This document shows positions 1 through 7,335 of a DNA stretch of 9,802 nucleotides, piece after piece. The notes beneath the pieces were generated by a model. The model did no database searches, was not told where the DNA came from, and saw only the letters and a list, made by a program, of their open reading frames with translations. Source of the stretch: Actinomycetota bacterium (GTDB lineage: Bacteria; Actinomycetota; Actinomycetes; JACCUZ01); contig JAVEDA010000188.1 in NCBI GenBank assembly GCA_030841195.1, positions 1 through 9,802 on the forward strand. Reading direction: 5' to 3'. The position numbers were made by a program, and so were the translations under genes. Within the stretch, counting starts at the first letter, position 1. Each line of letters starts with the position of its first letter.

Positions 1-366
1 GTGTGCGACGTGGACGAGGCGGTCGCGCTGGCCAACGACTCGGAGTTCGGGCTCAACGCGTCCGTCTGGAGCCGGGACGTGAGCGCTGCCCGGCAGGTGG
101 CCGCCCGCCTGCGCACCGGCACGGTCAGCATCAACGAGACGTATGCCGCGGCGTGGGGGGCGACCCGCTCGCCGATGGGCGGCGTCAAGGACTCCGGGCT
201 CGGCCGCCGGCACGGGCGTGACGGCATCCTCAAGTACACCGACTCGCAGACCGTGGCCGTGCAGCGGCTGCGCGGCTTCGCGCCGCCGCCGTCGGTCTCC
301 TTCGACACCTGGGCCCGCGGCTTCTCGGTCTCCCTGCGCGCGCTCAAGGCCCTCGGCCGCCGATGA
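1..366 (+). CDS. Aldehyde dehydrogenase, C-terminal part (probable succinate-semialdehyde dehydrogenase); 5' end outside window
   Basis: The frame is open from base 1 and ends in TGA at 364-366, leaving 121 residues. The family is normally about 450-530 residues, so only the last quarter is present and the GTG at base 1 is most likely an internal valine codon. Visible NAD-dependent aldehyde dehydrogenase features are the GLNASVWSRD stretch (residues 17-26), the GTVSINE strand of the catalytic/oligomerisation region (40-46) and the PMGGVKDSGLGRRHG signature (58-72), followed by GILKYTDSQTVAVQR (75-89). The SGLGRRHG...GILKYT pattern matches actinobacterial succinate-semialdehyde dehydrogenases, which oxidise succinate semialdehyde to succinate. 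The catalytic Cys and Glu lie upstream, so activity and exact substrate cannot be judged here. It overlaps the next gene by four bases, which suggests a shared mRNA and translational coupling. Another aldehyde dehydrogenase subfamily is possible. Confidence 0.88.
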   Translation: MCDVDEAVALANDSEFGLNASVWSRDVSAARQVAARLRTGTVSINETYAAAWGATRSPMGGVKDSGLGRRHGRDGILKYTDSQTVAVQRLRGFAPPPSVSFDTWARGFSVSLRALKALGRR

Positions 367-2027
367 CCGACCACCACGACGTCGTGGTCGTGGGCTCCGG
401 GTTCGGTGGCTCGGTGACCGCGCTGCGGCTGGCAGAGAAGGGCTACCGGGTGCTGGTGCTCGAGGCAGGCCGCCGGTTCGCCGACGACGAGTTCGCCCGG
501 ACGTCGTGGGACCTGCGCCGCTGGCTGTGGGCGCCCCGGCTCGGCTGCTACGGCATCCAGCGGATCCACCGGCTGCCGGACGTCACGATCCTGGCCGGCG
601 CCGGGGTGGGCGGCGGCTCGCTGGTCTACGCCAACACGCTCTACCGGCCGGACGACTCCTTCTACGACGACCCGCAGTGGCGCGACGTCACGGACTGGCG
701 GGCCGAGCTGGCGCCCGCCTTCGAGCTGGCCAGCAGGATGCTGGGCGTGACGCAGAACCCGACCACCACATCGTCCGACCTGGCGATGAAGGCCGTCGCC
801 GACCAGATGGGCGTCGGGCACACGTTCGCGCTCACCCCCGTCGGCGTCTTCTTCGGCGACCGGCCGGGCGTGACTGTGCCCGACCCCTACTTCGGCGGCG
901 CCGGGCCGGCCCGCACCGGCTGCATCCAGTGCGGCGAGTGCATGACCGGCTGCCGGCACGGCGCGAAGAACACCCTGGTGAAGAACTACCTCTACCTGGC
1001 CGAGCGGCTCGGCGTGCAGGTGCGCCCGCTGACCACCGTGACCGGGCTGCGGCAGCTCTCCGACGGGGGCTGGGAGGTCGAGACGGTGCGCACCGGAGCG
1101 TGGGCGGTGGGGCGCACCCGGCGTACGGTCACGGCGTCCCAGGTGGTGCTCGCGGCCGGCGCGTACGGCACCCAGCGGCTGCTGCACCGGATGCGCGACA
1201 CCGGCCGGCTGCTGCACCTGTCGCCGCGGCTGGGGCAGCTGACCCGGACCAACTCCGAGTCGCTGCTGGGTGCGCTGGCCCGCGGGCGGGACATCGACTA
1301 CAGCCGCGGCGTCGCGATCACGTCGTCGTTCCGGCCGGCGCCGGACACCCACGTCGAGCCGGTCCGCTACGGGCACGGCTCGAACGCGATGGGGCTGCTC
1401 TCCGTCAGCCTCACCGACGGCGACGGGCCGCGGCCGCGCTGGCTCACCTGGCTGGCCGACCAGCTGCGCGACCCGCGCGGCTTCGCCCGCAGCATGCGGC
1501 TGCGCGGCTGGTCCGAGCGCACGATCATCGCGCTCGTGATGCAGTCGGTCGACAACTCGCTGGTGGTCTCCGGCCGGCGACGGCTCGGCCGCTGGGGGCT
1601 GACCAGTCGGCAGGGGAGCGGCGCCCCGAACCCGTCCTGGATCCCGGCCGGCAACGAGGTGGTGCGGCGGCTGGCGGAGGTCATCGACGGCGACCCTGGC
1701 GGCAACGCGGGCGACCTGGTCGGCTCGACGATGACAGCCCACTTCCTCGGCGGCGCCCCGATCGGGGCCGACCCGGCCACCGGTGTGGTCGACGGCTGGC
1801 ACCGCGTCTTCGGCCACCAGGGCCTGCACGTCGTCGACGGTGCCGCGATCTCGGCCAACCTGGGCGCCAACCCGTCGCTGACGATCACCGCGCAGGCCGA
1901 GCGGGCGATGTCGTTCTGGCCGGTGCACGGTGAACCGGACCCGAGACCGCCGCTGGGCTCCCGATACGAGCCGGTCGCGCCGGTGCCGGCGGCGCACCCC
2001 GCCGTACCGGGCCTGTCCCTGTCCTGA
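363..2027 (+). CDS. GMC-family FAD oxidoreductase, cholesterol oxidase-like (ChoD-type)
   Basis: This complete 554-residue flavoprotein starts at ATG 363, inside the stop of the aldehyde dehydrogenase gene (ATGA). There is no strong Shine-Dalgarno sequence, as expected for coupled translation. The N-terminus carries the FAD dinucleotide fold, VVVGSGFGGS (residues 8-17) with the ribose-binding acidic residue in VLEAGRR (E34), then the second FAD motif GAGVGGGSLVYAN (79-91). The C-terminus has the GMC catalytic pair, His460 in TAHFLGG and Asn503 in GANPSLTITA. These residues support oxidation of an alcohol, perhaps a 3-hydroxysteroid, with FAD as hydride acceptor. Residues 187-197 hold four cysteines spaced C-x2-C-x2-C-x3-C followed by RHGAKNT, as I recall also in the mycobacterial ChoD group. 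The last 30 residues are Pro/Ala-rich and probably disordered. No signal peptide or Tat motif is seen, so it is likely cytoplasmic. The real substrate is unknown; family membership is secure, the sterol assignment is not. Confidence 0.9.
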   Translation: MTDHHDVVVVGSGFGGSVTALRLAEKGYRVLVLEAGRRFADDEFARTSWDLRRWLWAPRLGCYGIQRIHRLPDVTILAGAGVGGGSLVYANTLYRPDDSFYDDPQWRDVTDWRAELAPAFELASRMLGVTQNPTTTSSDLAMKAVADQMGVGHTFALTPVGVFFGDRPGVTVPDPYFGGAGPARTGCIQCGECMTGCRHGAKNTLVKNYLYLAERLGVQVRPLTTVTGLRQLSDGGWEVETVRTGAWAVGRTRRTVTASQVVLAAGAYGTQRLLHRMRDTGRLLHLSPRLGQLTRTNSESLLGALARGRDIDYSRGVAITSSFRPAPDTHVEPVRYGHGSNAMGLLSVSLTDGDGPRPRWLTWLADQLRDPRGFARSMRLRGWSERTIIALVMQSVDNSLVVSGRRRLGRWGLTSRQGSGAPNPSWIPAGNEVVRRLAEVIDGDPGGNAGDLVGSTMTAHFLGGAPIGADPATGVVDGWHRVFGHQGLHVVDGAAISANLGANPSLTITAQAERAMSFWPVHGEPDPRPPLGSRYEPVAPVPAAHPAVPGLSLS

Positions 2028-2028
2028 A

Positions 2029-2072
2029 GGGCGGGGGCCGGCTCCCCTGCTCCGCTTTACCGGCCCCCGCCC
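2029..2072. terminator. Bidirectional hairpin terminator between convergent GMC and ABC genes
   Basis: A perfect 13-bp inverted repeat, GGGCGGGGGCCGG at 2029-2041 and CCGGCCCCCGCCC at 2060-2072, flanks an 18-base loop. It begins one base after the + strand stop (TGA 2025-2027). The - strand stop (TAA, 2059-2057) lies in the loop, so the right arm is also the last coding part of the ABC gene (Gly-Gly-Gly-Arg). Neither side is followed by a run of T, so it would be a U-tract-less terminator of the sort reported in actinobacteria, or an mRNA 3'-end protecting structure. Confidence 0.75.
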
Positions 2073-3877
2073 ATCGACGCTTCGGAGCGGGGGAGGTCGG
2101 GGGATTGGTCGGTCTTCCATGAGTCCCAGAGCGCCGCGTAGGCGCCCCGGGCCGCCATCAGCTCGTGGTGGCTGCCCAGCTCGGTGATCCGGCCGTCCTC
2201 GACCACCGCGACCCGGTCGGCGTCGTGCGCGGTGTGCAGCCGGTGCGCGATCGCGACCACGGTGCGCCCGTGCAGCACGGCGGCCAGCGACCGCTCCAGG
2301 TGCCGGGCCGCGCGCGGGTCCAGCAGCGAGGTGGCCTCGTCCAGCACCAGGGTGTGCGGGTCGGCCAGCACCAGCCGGGCCAACGCCAGCTGCTGGGCCT
2401 GGGCGGGGGTGATCGGGCGCCCGCCGGAGCCGACCTCGGTCGCCAGCCCCTCGGGCAGGGCGAGCACCCAGTCGAGGGCCTCGACAGCGTCCAGCGCGCT
2501 GCGCAGGTCGCCCTCACCGGCCGACGGCCGGGCCAGCAGGAGGTTCTCGGCCACGGTGCCCACGAAGACGTGGTGCTCCTGGGTGACCAGCACGACGTGC
2601 TTGCGCAGGTCGTCGAGGGGGAGGCCGACCAGCGGCACCTGACCGACGGTCACGTGGCCGGTCCGCGGCGGGTGGATGCCGGCCAGCAGGCGGCCGAGGG
2701 TCGACTTGCCGGCGCCGGACGGGCCGACCACGGCCAGCCGCTCGCCGGGCCGCAGGTCGAGGTCGAGGCCGTGCAGCACGTCGCGCGTCCCGCGGTAGGC
2801 GAATCGCACGTCGCGCACCTCGACGTGCTCGTCCACCGGCACGGCCTCACCCTGCTCGCGGTCCGGCGGCACCAGCTCGACCCCGAGGATCCGGGACAGG
2901 GCGGTCGCGCCGACCTGCACCTCGTCCAGCCAGGAGACCAGCCGGTCGACCGGGTCGACGATCTGGACCGCGTAGAGCGTGACCGCGGTGACCTGGCCCA
3001 GGCTCGCGTGGCCGTTGGACACCAGCCAGCCGCCCCAGACCAGGCTCAACGTCACCGGGATCGCGTAGGCGAGCTCCATCGTCGGGAACCAGAAGGTGCG
3101 GATCCGCAGCGTGTACCGCTCGGCCGCGTGCGCGTCGGAGAGGTCGCGCTCCAGGGCCCGGATCCGGCGGCCGCCAAGGCCGAGCGCCTCCACCGTGCGC
3201 GCCCCGTCGACGGTCTCGGCCAGGGTCCCGTTGAACGCGGCGTAGCACTCGCGCTCGACCAGGTAGCCCTCGGGCGCCCGGGCCAGGTACCAGCGGGTGC
3301 CGAGCCAGATCAGCGGCGCACCGCAGAGCAGCGGCAGCGCGACCAGGGGTGCGATGAGGAAGGCCGCGAGCACCGTGAGCACCACGGTGATGGACGCCAC
3401 CAGGACCTCGGGCACCGCGAACCGCACCGTGCGGGACAGTGCCTCGACGTCGCCGGTGCTGCGGGTGACCAGGTCCCCGGTGCCGGCCCGCTCCACCGTC
3501 GACAGCGGCAGCGACAGCACCTTCTCGAGGTAGCGCTCGCGGAGCCGGGCGAACACCGTCTCGCCGAGCACGAAGGCCGACTTGCGGGCGAACCAGGTCA
3601 GCACCGTCTGCACCAGCAGCGCGGCGGCCAGCAGCATCGCCAACCGGTCGATGTGCCCGGTGGTGGTGCCGCCGCTGACCGACTCGACGATCTCGCCGAG
3701 CAGCCGCGGCCCGGCCAGCGCCGCCAGCGCGGCGAAGCCGTTGAGTGCAAGCATCCCGAGCAGCGCCCGTCGGTGTTCGCCGAGGAGCACCTTCGCCTGC
3801 CCGCGCACCTGGGCGGCGGAGGCGACCGGGAGCGTGGTGGTCGTCGCCCGCCGCTCCGGCAGGGCCGCGCGCGCCAT
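2057..3877 (-). CDS. ABC exporter half-transporter, subunit with the intact ATP-binding site (TMD-NBD)
   Basis: The protein has 606 residues, with a type I exporter membrane domain (about 40-320, hydrophobic segments near 40-60, 78-95, 155-195 and 268-286) fused to a nucleotide-binding domain (about 350-590). The NBD has an A-loop tyrosine (Y361), Walker A GPSGAGKST (385-393), Q-loop Q433, Walker B TLVLDE with D513 and catalytic E514, D-loop SLLD and switch His545. The ABC signature is degenerate: ITPAQAQQ (489-496) replaces LSGGQxQR. The start chosen is ATG 3877, which overlaps the TGA of the upstream partner (TGATG) and has GGGGAGGA about eight bases upstream. The frame stays open further upstream, but only inside the partner's coding sequence. 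It should pair with the upstream half-transporter to form a heterodimeric exporter of drugs, lipids, peptides or siderophores; the substrate cannot be told. The C-terminal codons form one arm of the shared terminator. Confidence 0.93.
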   Translation of the reverse strand: MARAALPERRATTTTLPVASAAQVRGQAKVLLGEHRRALLGMLALNGFAALAALAGPRLLGEIVESVSGGTTTGHIDRLAMLLAAALLVQTVLTWFARKSAFVLGETVFARLRERYLEKVLSLPLSTVERAGTGDLVTRSTGDVEALSRTVRFAVPEVLVASITVVLTVLAAFLIAPLVALPLLCGAPLIWLGTRWYLARAPEGYLVERECYAAFNGTLAETVDGARTVEALGLGGRRIRALERDLSDAHAAERYTLRIRTFWFPTMELAYAIPVTLSLVWGGWLVSNGHASLGQVTAVTLYAVQIVDPVDRLVSWLDEVQVGATALSRILGVELVPPDREQGEAVPVDEHVEVRDVRFAYRGTRDVLHGLDLDLRPGERLAVVGPSGAGKSTLGRLLAGIHPPRTGHVTVGQVPLVGLPLDDLRKHVVLVTQEHHVFVGTVAENLLLARPSAGEGDLRSALDAVEALDWVLALPEGLATEVGSGGRPITPAQAQQLALARLVLADPHTLVLDEATSLLDPRAARHLERSLAAVLHGRTVVAIAHRLHTAHDADRVAVVEDGRITELGSHHELMAARGAYAALWDSWKTDQSPDLPRSEASMGGGR

Positions 3878-5613
3878 CAGCCGTCCTCCCCTCGGGTCAC
3901 GGTCTCGCGGTAGCCGAGATGCCGGGCCAGCAGCTCGCGGTGGGTGCCGGTGGCCACCACCCGGCCCGCGACCAGGAAGGCCACCTCGTCGCACTGGTCC
4001 AGCAGCAGCGGGCTGGCGCTGGTCACCACGGTCGTACGCCGGTCGGCGGCCGGCCGGTCGGCACCGTGCCGCGCGGCGCGCAAGCGCTGCGCGACCAGGA
4101 TCTCGGTGTGCGCGTCCACGGCGCTGGTCGGCTCGACCAGCACCAGCACGTCGCTGTCCGCGAGCAGCGCTCTGGCCAGGGCGAGCCGCTGGCGCTGGCC
4201 ACCGGAGAACCCGCGGCCGGCCTCGTCGACCTGGGCATCCAGCCCCTCGGGCAACGCCTCCAGCACGTCGTGCGCCGCAGCCACGCCTACCCCGGCCAGG
4301 ATGGCCGCGTCGTCGCCCACCCGTCCCCACGGGTCGAGCTCGGCGCGGAGCTCGCCGGTGAACAGCCGGGGCTCTGCCTCGGACACGAGCACCCGCCGCC
4401 GGACGGTCGCCAGCGGCAGGTCGGCCAACCGGGTGCCGCCCAGGGTCACCCGGTCGTCGTCGGTCAGCCGGCCGAGGCGCAGGGCGAGGGCGGCCGACTC
4501 GTCCGGGTCGGCGCTGACCACCCCGGTCAGTGAGCCGGCCGTGACGTGCAGGCCCGAGCTGGGGTCCTCCAGGGCCACGTCCAGAGGCGGCTCGGCGGCC
4601 GGGTCGGCCGGGTCGGGGATCTCCGGGACGGTCGTCAGCACCGCCACGATCCGGCGGGCGCCGACCAGGGAGCGGGTCACCTTGTCGGCCGCCTCGACCG
4701 CCGTACGGATCGGGATGACCAGGAAGAAGGCGTAGCCGTAGAACGCGACCACGTCCCCGACGTCGATGGTGCCCTCCATCGCCAGCCGGGCGCTGAGCCA
4801 GGTGACGACGACGAGGAAGATGCCGGGCAGCAGAACCTGGGCCGAGTCGAGGGTCGCCTGCGGGCCGGACACGTGGACCCCGGCCACCCTCAGCTGCTCG
4901 GACCGGCGGCGGTAGCGGTCCAGGAAGGCCGGCTCTCCGCCGATGCCGCGCAGCACCCGCAGCCCGGCCACCGTGTCCGCCCCGAGCGCGGTGAGCTGGC
5001 CCGCCACCTCGCGCTGCACGTGCTGGCGCCGCTGCAACGGGCGCAGGAGGGGGCCGAGCAGCAGGACCATGGCGGGTACGCCGAGAAGCACCACCAGTCC
5101 GAGGACGGCGGACGTGCGCAGCAGCAGCACCGCCACGACGCCGTAGGACACGATCGCACCGGCGAAGCGGGCCGAGACGTCGAACGCGCTGCCGATGTGG
5201 AGGGCGTCGTTGGTGGCGGCGGACACCACCTCTCCGGTCGGCAGCCGGCGCCGGATGGCGACGCCCACCAGCGCGCTGTGCCGGCCCAGGAGCTGCATCG
5301 CCCGGAACGAGGCGGCCAGCCAGTTGGTCACCGCCATCCGGTGCCGGAGGATGCCGAACACGGCCTGCACCCCGGCCAGGCCGAGGACCACCAGCGACCA
5401 GCGGACGGCCGCAGCGAGGTCAGCGTCGGCCACCCCGTCCTGAAGGCCGCGGCCGATGGCGGCCGGCACCAGGGCCTGGGCGACCATCCAGGTGATGCCG
5501 TAGGCCATGCCGACGATCAGGGTGCGCCACTGCATCCGGCCGGTCCACAGCAGGAACCGGGCCGGCGACCGGAGATCCGGGGTCCCGGGGTCGTCGTAGG
5601 GGAGATGGCGCAC
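3877..5613 (-). CDS. ABC exporter half-transporter, partner with a degenerate ATP-binding site (TMD-NBD)
   Basis: This 578-residue half-transporter has a membrane domain (about 30-320) with hydrophobic segments near 32-57, 71-91, 152-192, 258-275 and 287-303, then a modified ATPase domain (about 340-575). The signature FSGGQRQR (469-476) and D-loop SAVD (497-500) are canonical. The nucleotide-contacting residues are lost: no aromatic A-loop residue lies in 340-365, the Walker A position reads VVSADPDESAAL (365-376) without GK(S/T), the Walker B aspartate is valine (VLVLVE, 489-494), the Q-loop position reads SEAEP, and no histidine occurs between residues 517 and 557. It should therefore lend its signature to the partner's ATP site rather than bind ATP itself. 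The start is GTG 5613, supported by an N-terminal PGTPD stretch that I recall in actinobacterial homologues. No Shine-Dalgarno precedes it, so leaderless initiation is possible. It is first in a two-gene operon and divergent from guaA. Confidence 0.92.
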   Translation of the reverse strand: MRHLPYDDPGTPDLRSPARFLLWTGRMQWRTLIVGMAYGITWMVAQALVPAAIGRGLQDGVADADLAAAVRWSLVVLGLAGVQAVFGILRHRMAVTNWLAASFRAMQLLGRHSALVGVAIRRRLPTGEVVSAATNDALHIGSAFDVSARFAGAIVSYGVVAVLLLRTSAVLGLVVLLGVPAMVLLLGPLLRPLQRRQHVQREVAGQLTALGADTVAGLRVLRGIGGEPAFLDRYRRRSEQLRVAGVHVSGPQATLDSAQVLLPGIFLVVVTWLSARLAMEGTIDVGDVVAFYGYAFFLVIPIRTAVEAADKVTRSLVGARRIVAVLTTVPEIPDPADPAAEPPLDVALEDPSSGLHVTAGSLTGVVSADPDESAALALRLGRLTDDDRVTLGGTRLADLPLATVRRRVLVSEAEPRLFTGELRAELDPWGRVGDDAAILAGVGVAAAHDVLEALPEGLDAQVDEAGRGFSGGQRQRLALARALLADSDVLVLVEPTSAVDAHTEILVAQRLRAARHGADRPAADRRTTVVTSASPLLLDQCDEVAFLVAGRVVATGTHRELLARHLGYRETVTRGEDG

Positions 5614-5727
5614 GAGAGTCGAACCTACGTTGCCGGGACGCGTTCAATAAAGCGGGTTTCGCGACAGCGAACAAGTGACGTCGTGCGATAGCGAAGGTCG
5701 GCATTGCGGTCATGGGAGGATCGGCAG
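5614..5727. promoter_or_regulatory. Divergent promoter region between ABC operon and guaA
   Basis: This 114-bp region separates the divergent GTG starts of the ABC operon and guaA. On the - strand, TAGGTT (5627-5622) fits a -10 hexamer and ends eight bases before the ABC GTG. Transcription would then begin at or next to the start codon, which agrees with the absence of a Shine-Dalgarno. On the + strand, TACGTT (5626-5631) fits a -10 and overlaps the - strand hexamer within AACCTACGTT, a near-symmetric stretch. Neither has a convincing -35 at 16-18 bases. An A/T-rich patch TTCAATAAA (5643-5651) stands out in the GC-rich context. These are pattern matches only. Confidence 0.35.
5658..5695. repeat. 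Repeated GCGAyAGCGAA motif with palindromic first copy; candidate operator
   Basis: GCGACAGCGAA (5661-5671) recurs as GCGATAGCGAA (5685-5695), ten of eleven bases identical and offset by exactly 24 bp. The first copy lies in an inverted repeat, TTCGC-GACA-GCGAA (5658-5671). Each copy is itself two GCGA units. The position between two divergent genes suggests a regulator binding site for guaA, the ABC operon or both. The regulator is unknown. Confidence 0.4.
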
Positions 5728-5730
5728 GTG
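5714..5730 (+). promoter_or_regulatory. Ribosome binding site that fixes the guaA start at GTG 5728
   Basis: GGGAGGA (5714-5720) is followed by a seven-base spacer and GTG at 5728-5730. An in-frame TTG at 5704 lies upstream of this site, would add eight residues not expected in GuaA, and has no Shine-Dalgarno, so GTG 5728 is preferred. Confidence 0.82.
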
Positions 5731-7323
5731 ACTGCGACGCCTCCCGAGCCCGGCAACGTCCTCACTCCCACCGTCCTGGTGGTCGACTTCGGGGCGCAGT
5801 ACGCGCAGCTGATCGCCCGCCGGGTCCGCGAGGCGCGGGTCTACAGCGAGATCGTCCCGCACACGATGCCGGTGGCCGAGATGCTGGCCAAGCGGCCGGC
5901 GGCGATCATCCTGTCCGGGGGTCCCGCGTCGGTGTACGCGCCGGGCGCGCCGTCGGTCGACGCCGCGATGTTCGAGGCCGGGGTGCCGGCATTCGGCATC
6001 TGCTACGGCTTCCAGGCGATGGCCCTTGCCCTCGGCGGCACGGTGGCCCGCACCGGATCGGCGGAGTTCGGCCGGACCACGCTGGAGGTGGTAGGCGGCG
6101 ACCCGACGCTCTTCCACGGCCTGCCGCGCGACCAGCAGGTGTGGATGTCGCACAACGACGCGGTGTCCGAGGCGCCGGACGGCTTCACGGTCGTGGCCCG
6201 CACGAGCCACACGCCCGTCGCGGGCTTCGAGGACCTCGCCCGCCGGTTGGCCGGGGTGCAGTTCCACCCCGAGGTACTGCACAGCGAGCACGGCCAGGCG
6301 GTGCTCGAGCACTTCCTGTACGAGGTCGCCGGCATCGAGCCGAGCTGGACGATGAGCAACGTCATCGACGAGCAGGTCGACGCCATCCGGGCCCAGGTTG
6401 GCTCGGCCCGGGTCATCTGCGGCCTGTCCGGCGGGGTCGACTCGGCGGTCGCTGCTGCCCTGGTGCATCGCGCGGTCGGTGACCAGCTCACCTGCGTGTT
6501 CGTGGACCACGGGCTGCTGCGGGCCGGAGAGGCGGAGCAGGTCGAGCGGGACTTCGTCGCCGCGACCGGCGTACAGCTGAAAGTGGCGGATGCTTCCAAG
6601 CGGTTCCTGGACGCGCTCGCCGGGGTGAGCGACCCCGAGGAGAAGCGCAAGGTCATCGGACGCGAGTTCATCAGGGTCTTCGAGGAGGCCGCGCGCGAGG
6701 TGGTGGCCGATGCTGGTGCGCACGGCGAGACAGTCGAGTTCCTGGTGCAGGGCACGCTCTACCCCGACGTGGTGGAGTCCGGTGGCGGCACCGGCACCGC
6801 CAACATCAAGTCGCACCACAACGTCGGCGGCCTGCCCGACGACTTGCAGTTCGCCCTGGTCGAGCCGCTGCGGACGCTGTTCAAGGACGAGGTGCGCAAG
6901 GTCGGCCTCGAGCTGGGGCTGCCCGAGCCGATCGTGTGGCGGCAGCCGTTCCCCGGGCCGGGGCTGGGCATCCGGATCGTCGGCGAGGTCACCCTCGAAC
7001 GGCTGGACGTGCTGCGTGAGGCCGACGCGATCGCCCGCGAGGAGCTGACGGCGGCCGGGCTGGACCGGGAGATCTGGCAGTGCCCGGTGGTGCTGCTCGG
7101 TGACGTGCGCTCGGTCGGCGTGCAGGGCGACGAGCGGACCTACGGGCATCCGGTGGTGCTGCGGCCGGTGTCGTCCGAGGACGCGATGACCGCCGACTGG
7201 ACCCGGGTGCCGTACGACGTGCTGGCCCGCATCTCCACCCGCATAACCAACGAGGTCCGCGAGGTGAACCGGGTGGCCCTCGACATCACGTCCAAGCCGC
7301 CCGGCACCATCGAGTGGGAGTAG
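5728..7323 (+). CDS. guaA: GMP synthase (glutamine-hydrolysing)
   Basis: GuaA converts XMP, ATP and glutamine to GMP, AMP, PPi and glutamate, the last step of de novo guanine nucleotide synthesis in the cytoplasm. The protein has 531 residues, normal for the family. The N-terminal class I glutamine amidotransferase domain (about 14-205) has the nucleophile Cys92 in GICYGFQ and the His180/Glu182 pair in QFHPEV. The ATP pyrophosphatase domain follows with the P-loop LSGGVDSAV (about 233-241), where the usual second Ser is Ala. The C-terminal dimerisation domain has GTLYPDVVES, NIKSHHNVGG (about 359-368), RQPFPGPGLGIR and the typical end KPPGTIEWE. Everything needed for activity appears present. 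It is divergent from the ABC operon and convergent with the GGDEF-EAL gene, only 12 bp from that gene's stop. A cholesterol-oxidase-like gene close to gua genes also occurs in mycobacteria. No purine riboswitch is visible in the short leader. Confidence 0.98.
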   Translation: MTATPPEPGNVLTPTVLVVDFGAQYAQLIARRVREARVYSEIVPHTMPVAEMLAKRPAAIILSGGPASVYAPGAPSVDAAMFEAGVPAFGICYGFQAMALALGGTVARTGSAEFGRTTLEVVGGDPTLFHGLPRDQQVWMSHNDAVSEAPDGFTVVARTSHTPVAGFEDLARRLAGVQFHPEVLHSEHGQAVLEHFLYEVAGIEPSWTMSNVIDEQVDAIRAQVGSARVICGLSGGVDSAVAAALVHRAVGDQLTCVFVDHGLLRAGEAEQVERDFVAATGVQLKVADASKRFLDALAGVSDPEEKRKVIGREFIRVFEEAAREVVADAGAHGETVEFLVQGTLYPDVVESGGGTGTANIKSHHNVGGLPDDLQFALVEPLRTLFKDEVRKVGLELGLPEPIVWRQPFPGPGLGIRIVGEVTLERLDVLREADAIAREELTAAGLDREIWQCPVVLLGDVRSVGVQGDERTYGHPVVLRPVSSEDAMTADWTRVPYDVLARISTRITNEVREVNRVALDITSKPPGTIEWE

Positions 7324-7335
7324 ACGGCCCTCTTC

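Noticed and set aside
143..1933. Long + strand open frame (596 codons) overlapping the ALDH and GMC genes in another frame
   Set aside because: Arg/Pro/Ala-rich translation without domains; a by-product of high third-position GC in the real genes.
2165..3913. Long + strand open frame (582 codons) antisense to the ABC gene
   Set aside because: Low-complexity Gln/Gly/Arg/His-rich translation typical of an antisense shadow; the - strand frame has clear Walker, Q-loop and H-loop motifs.
3878..4330. N-terminal extension of the second ABC subunit to an earlier start
   Set aside because: The extra 151 residues lie inside the partner gene and are Gly/Arg-rich; ATG 3877 has a strong ribosome site and a TGATG coupling overlap.
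5710..7149. Long - strand open frame (479 codons) antisense to guaA
   Set aside because: No recognisable domain, and the opposite strand is an unambiguous guaA.
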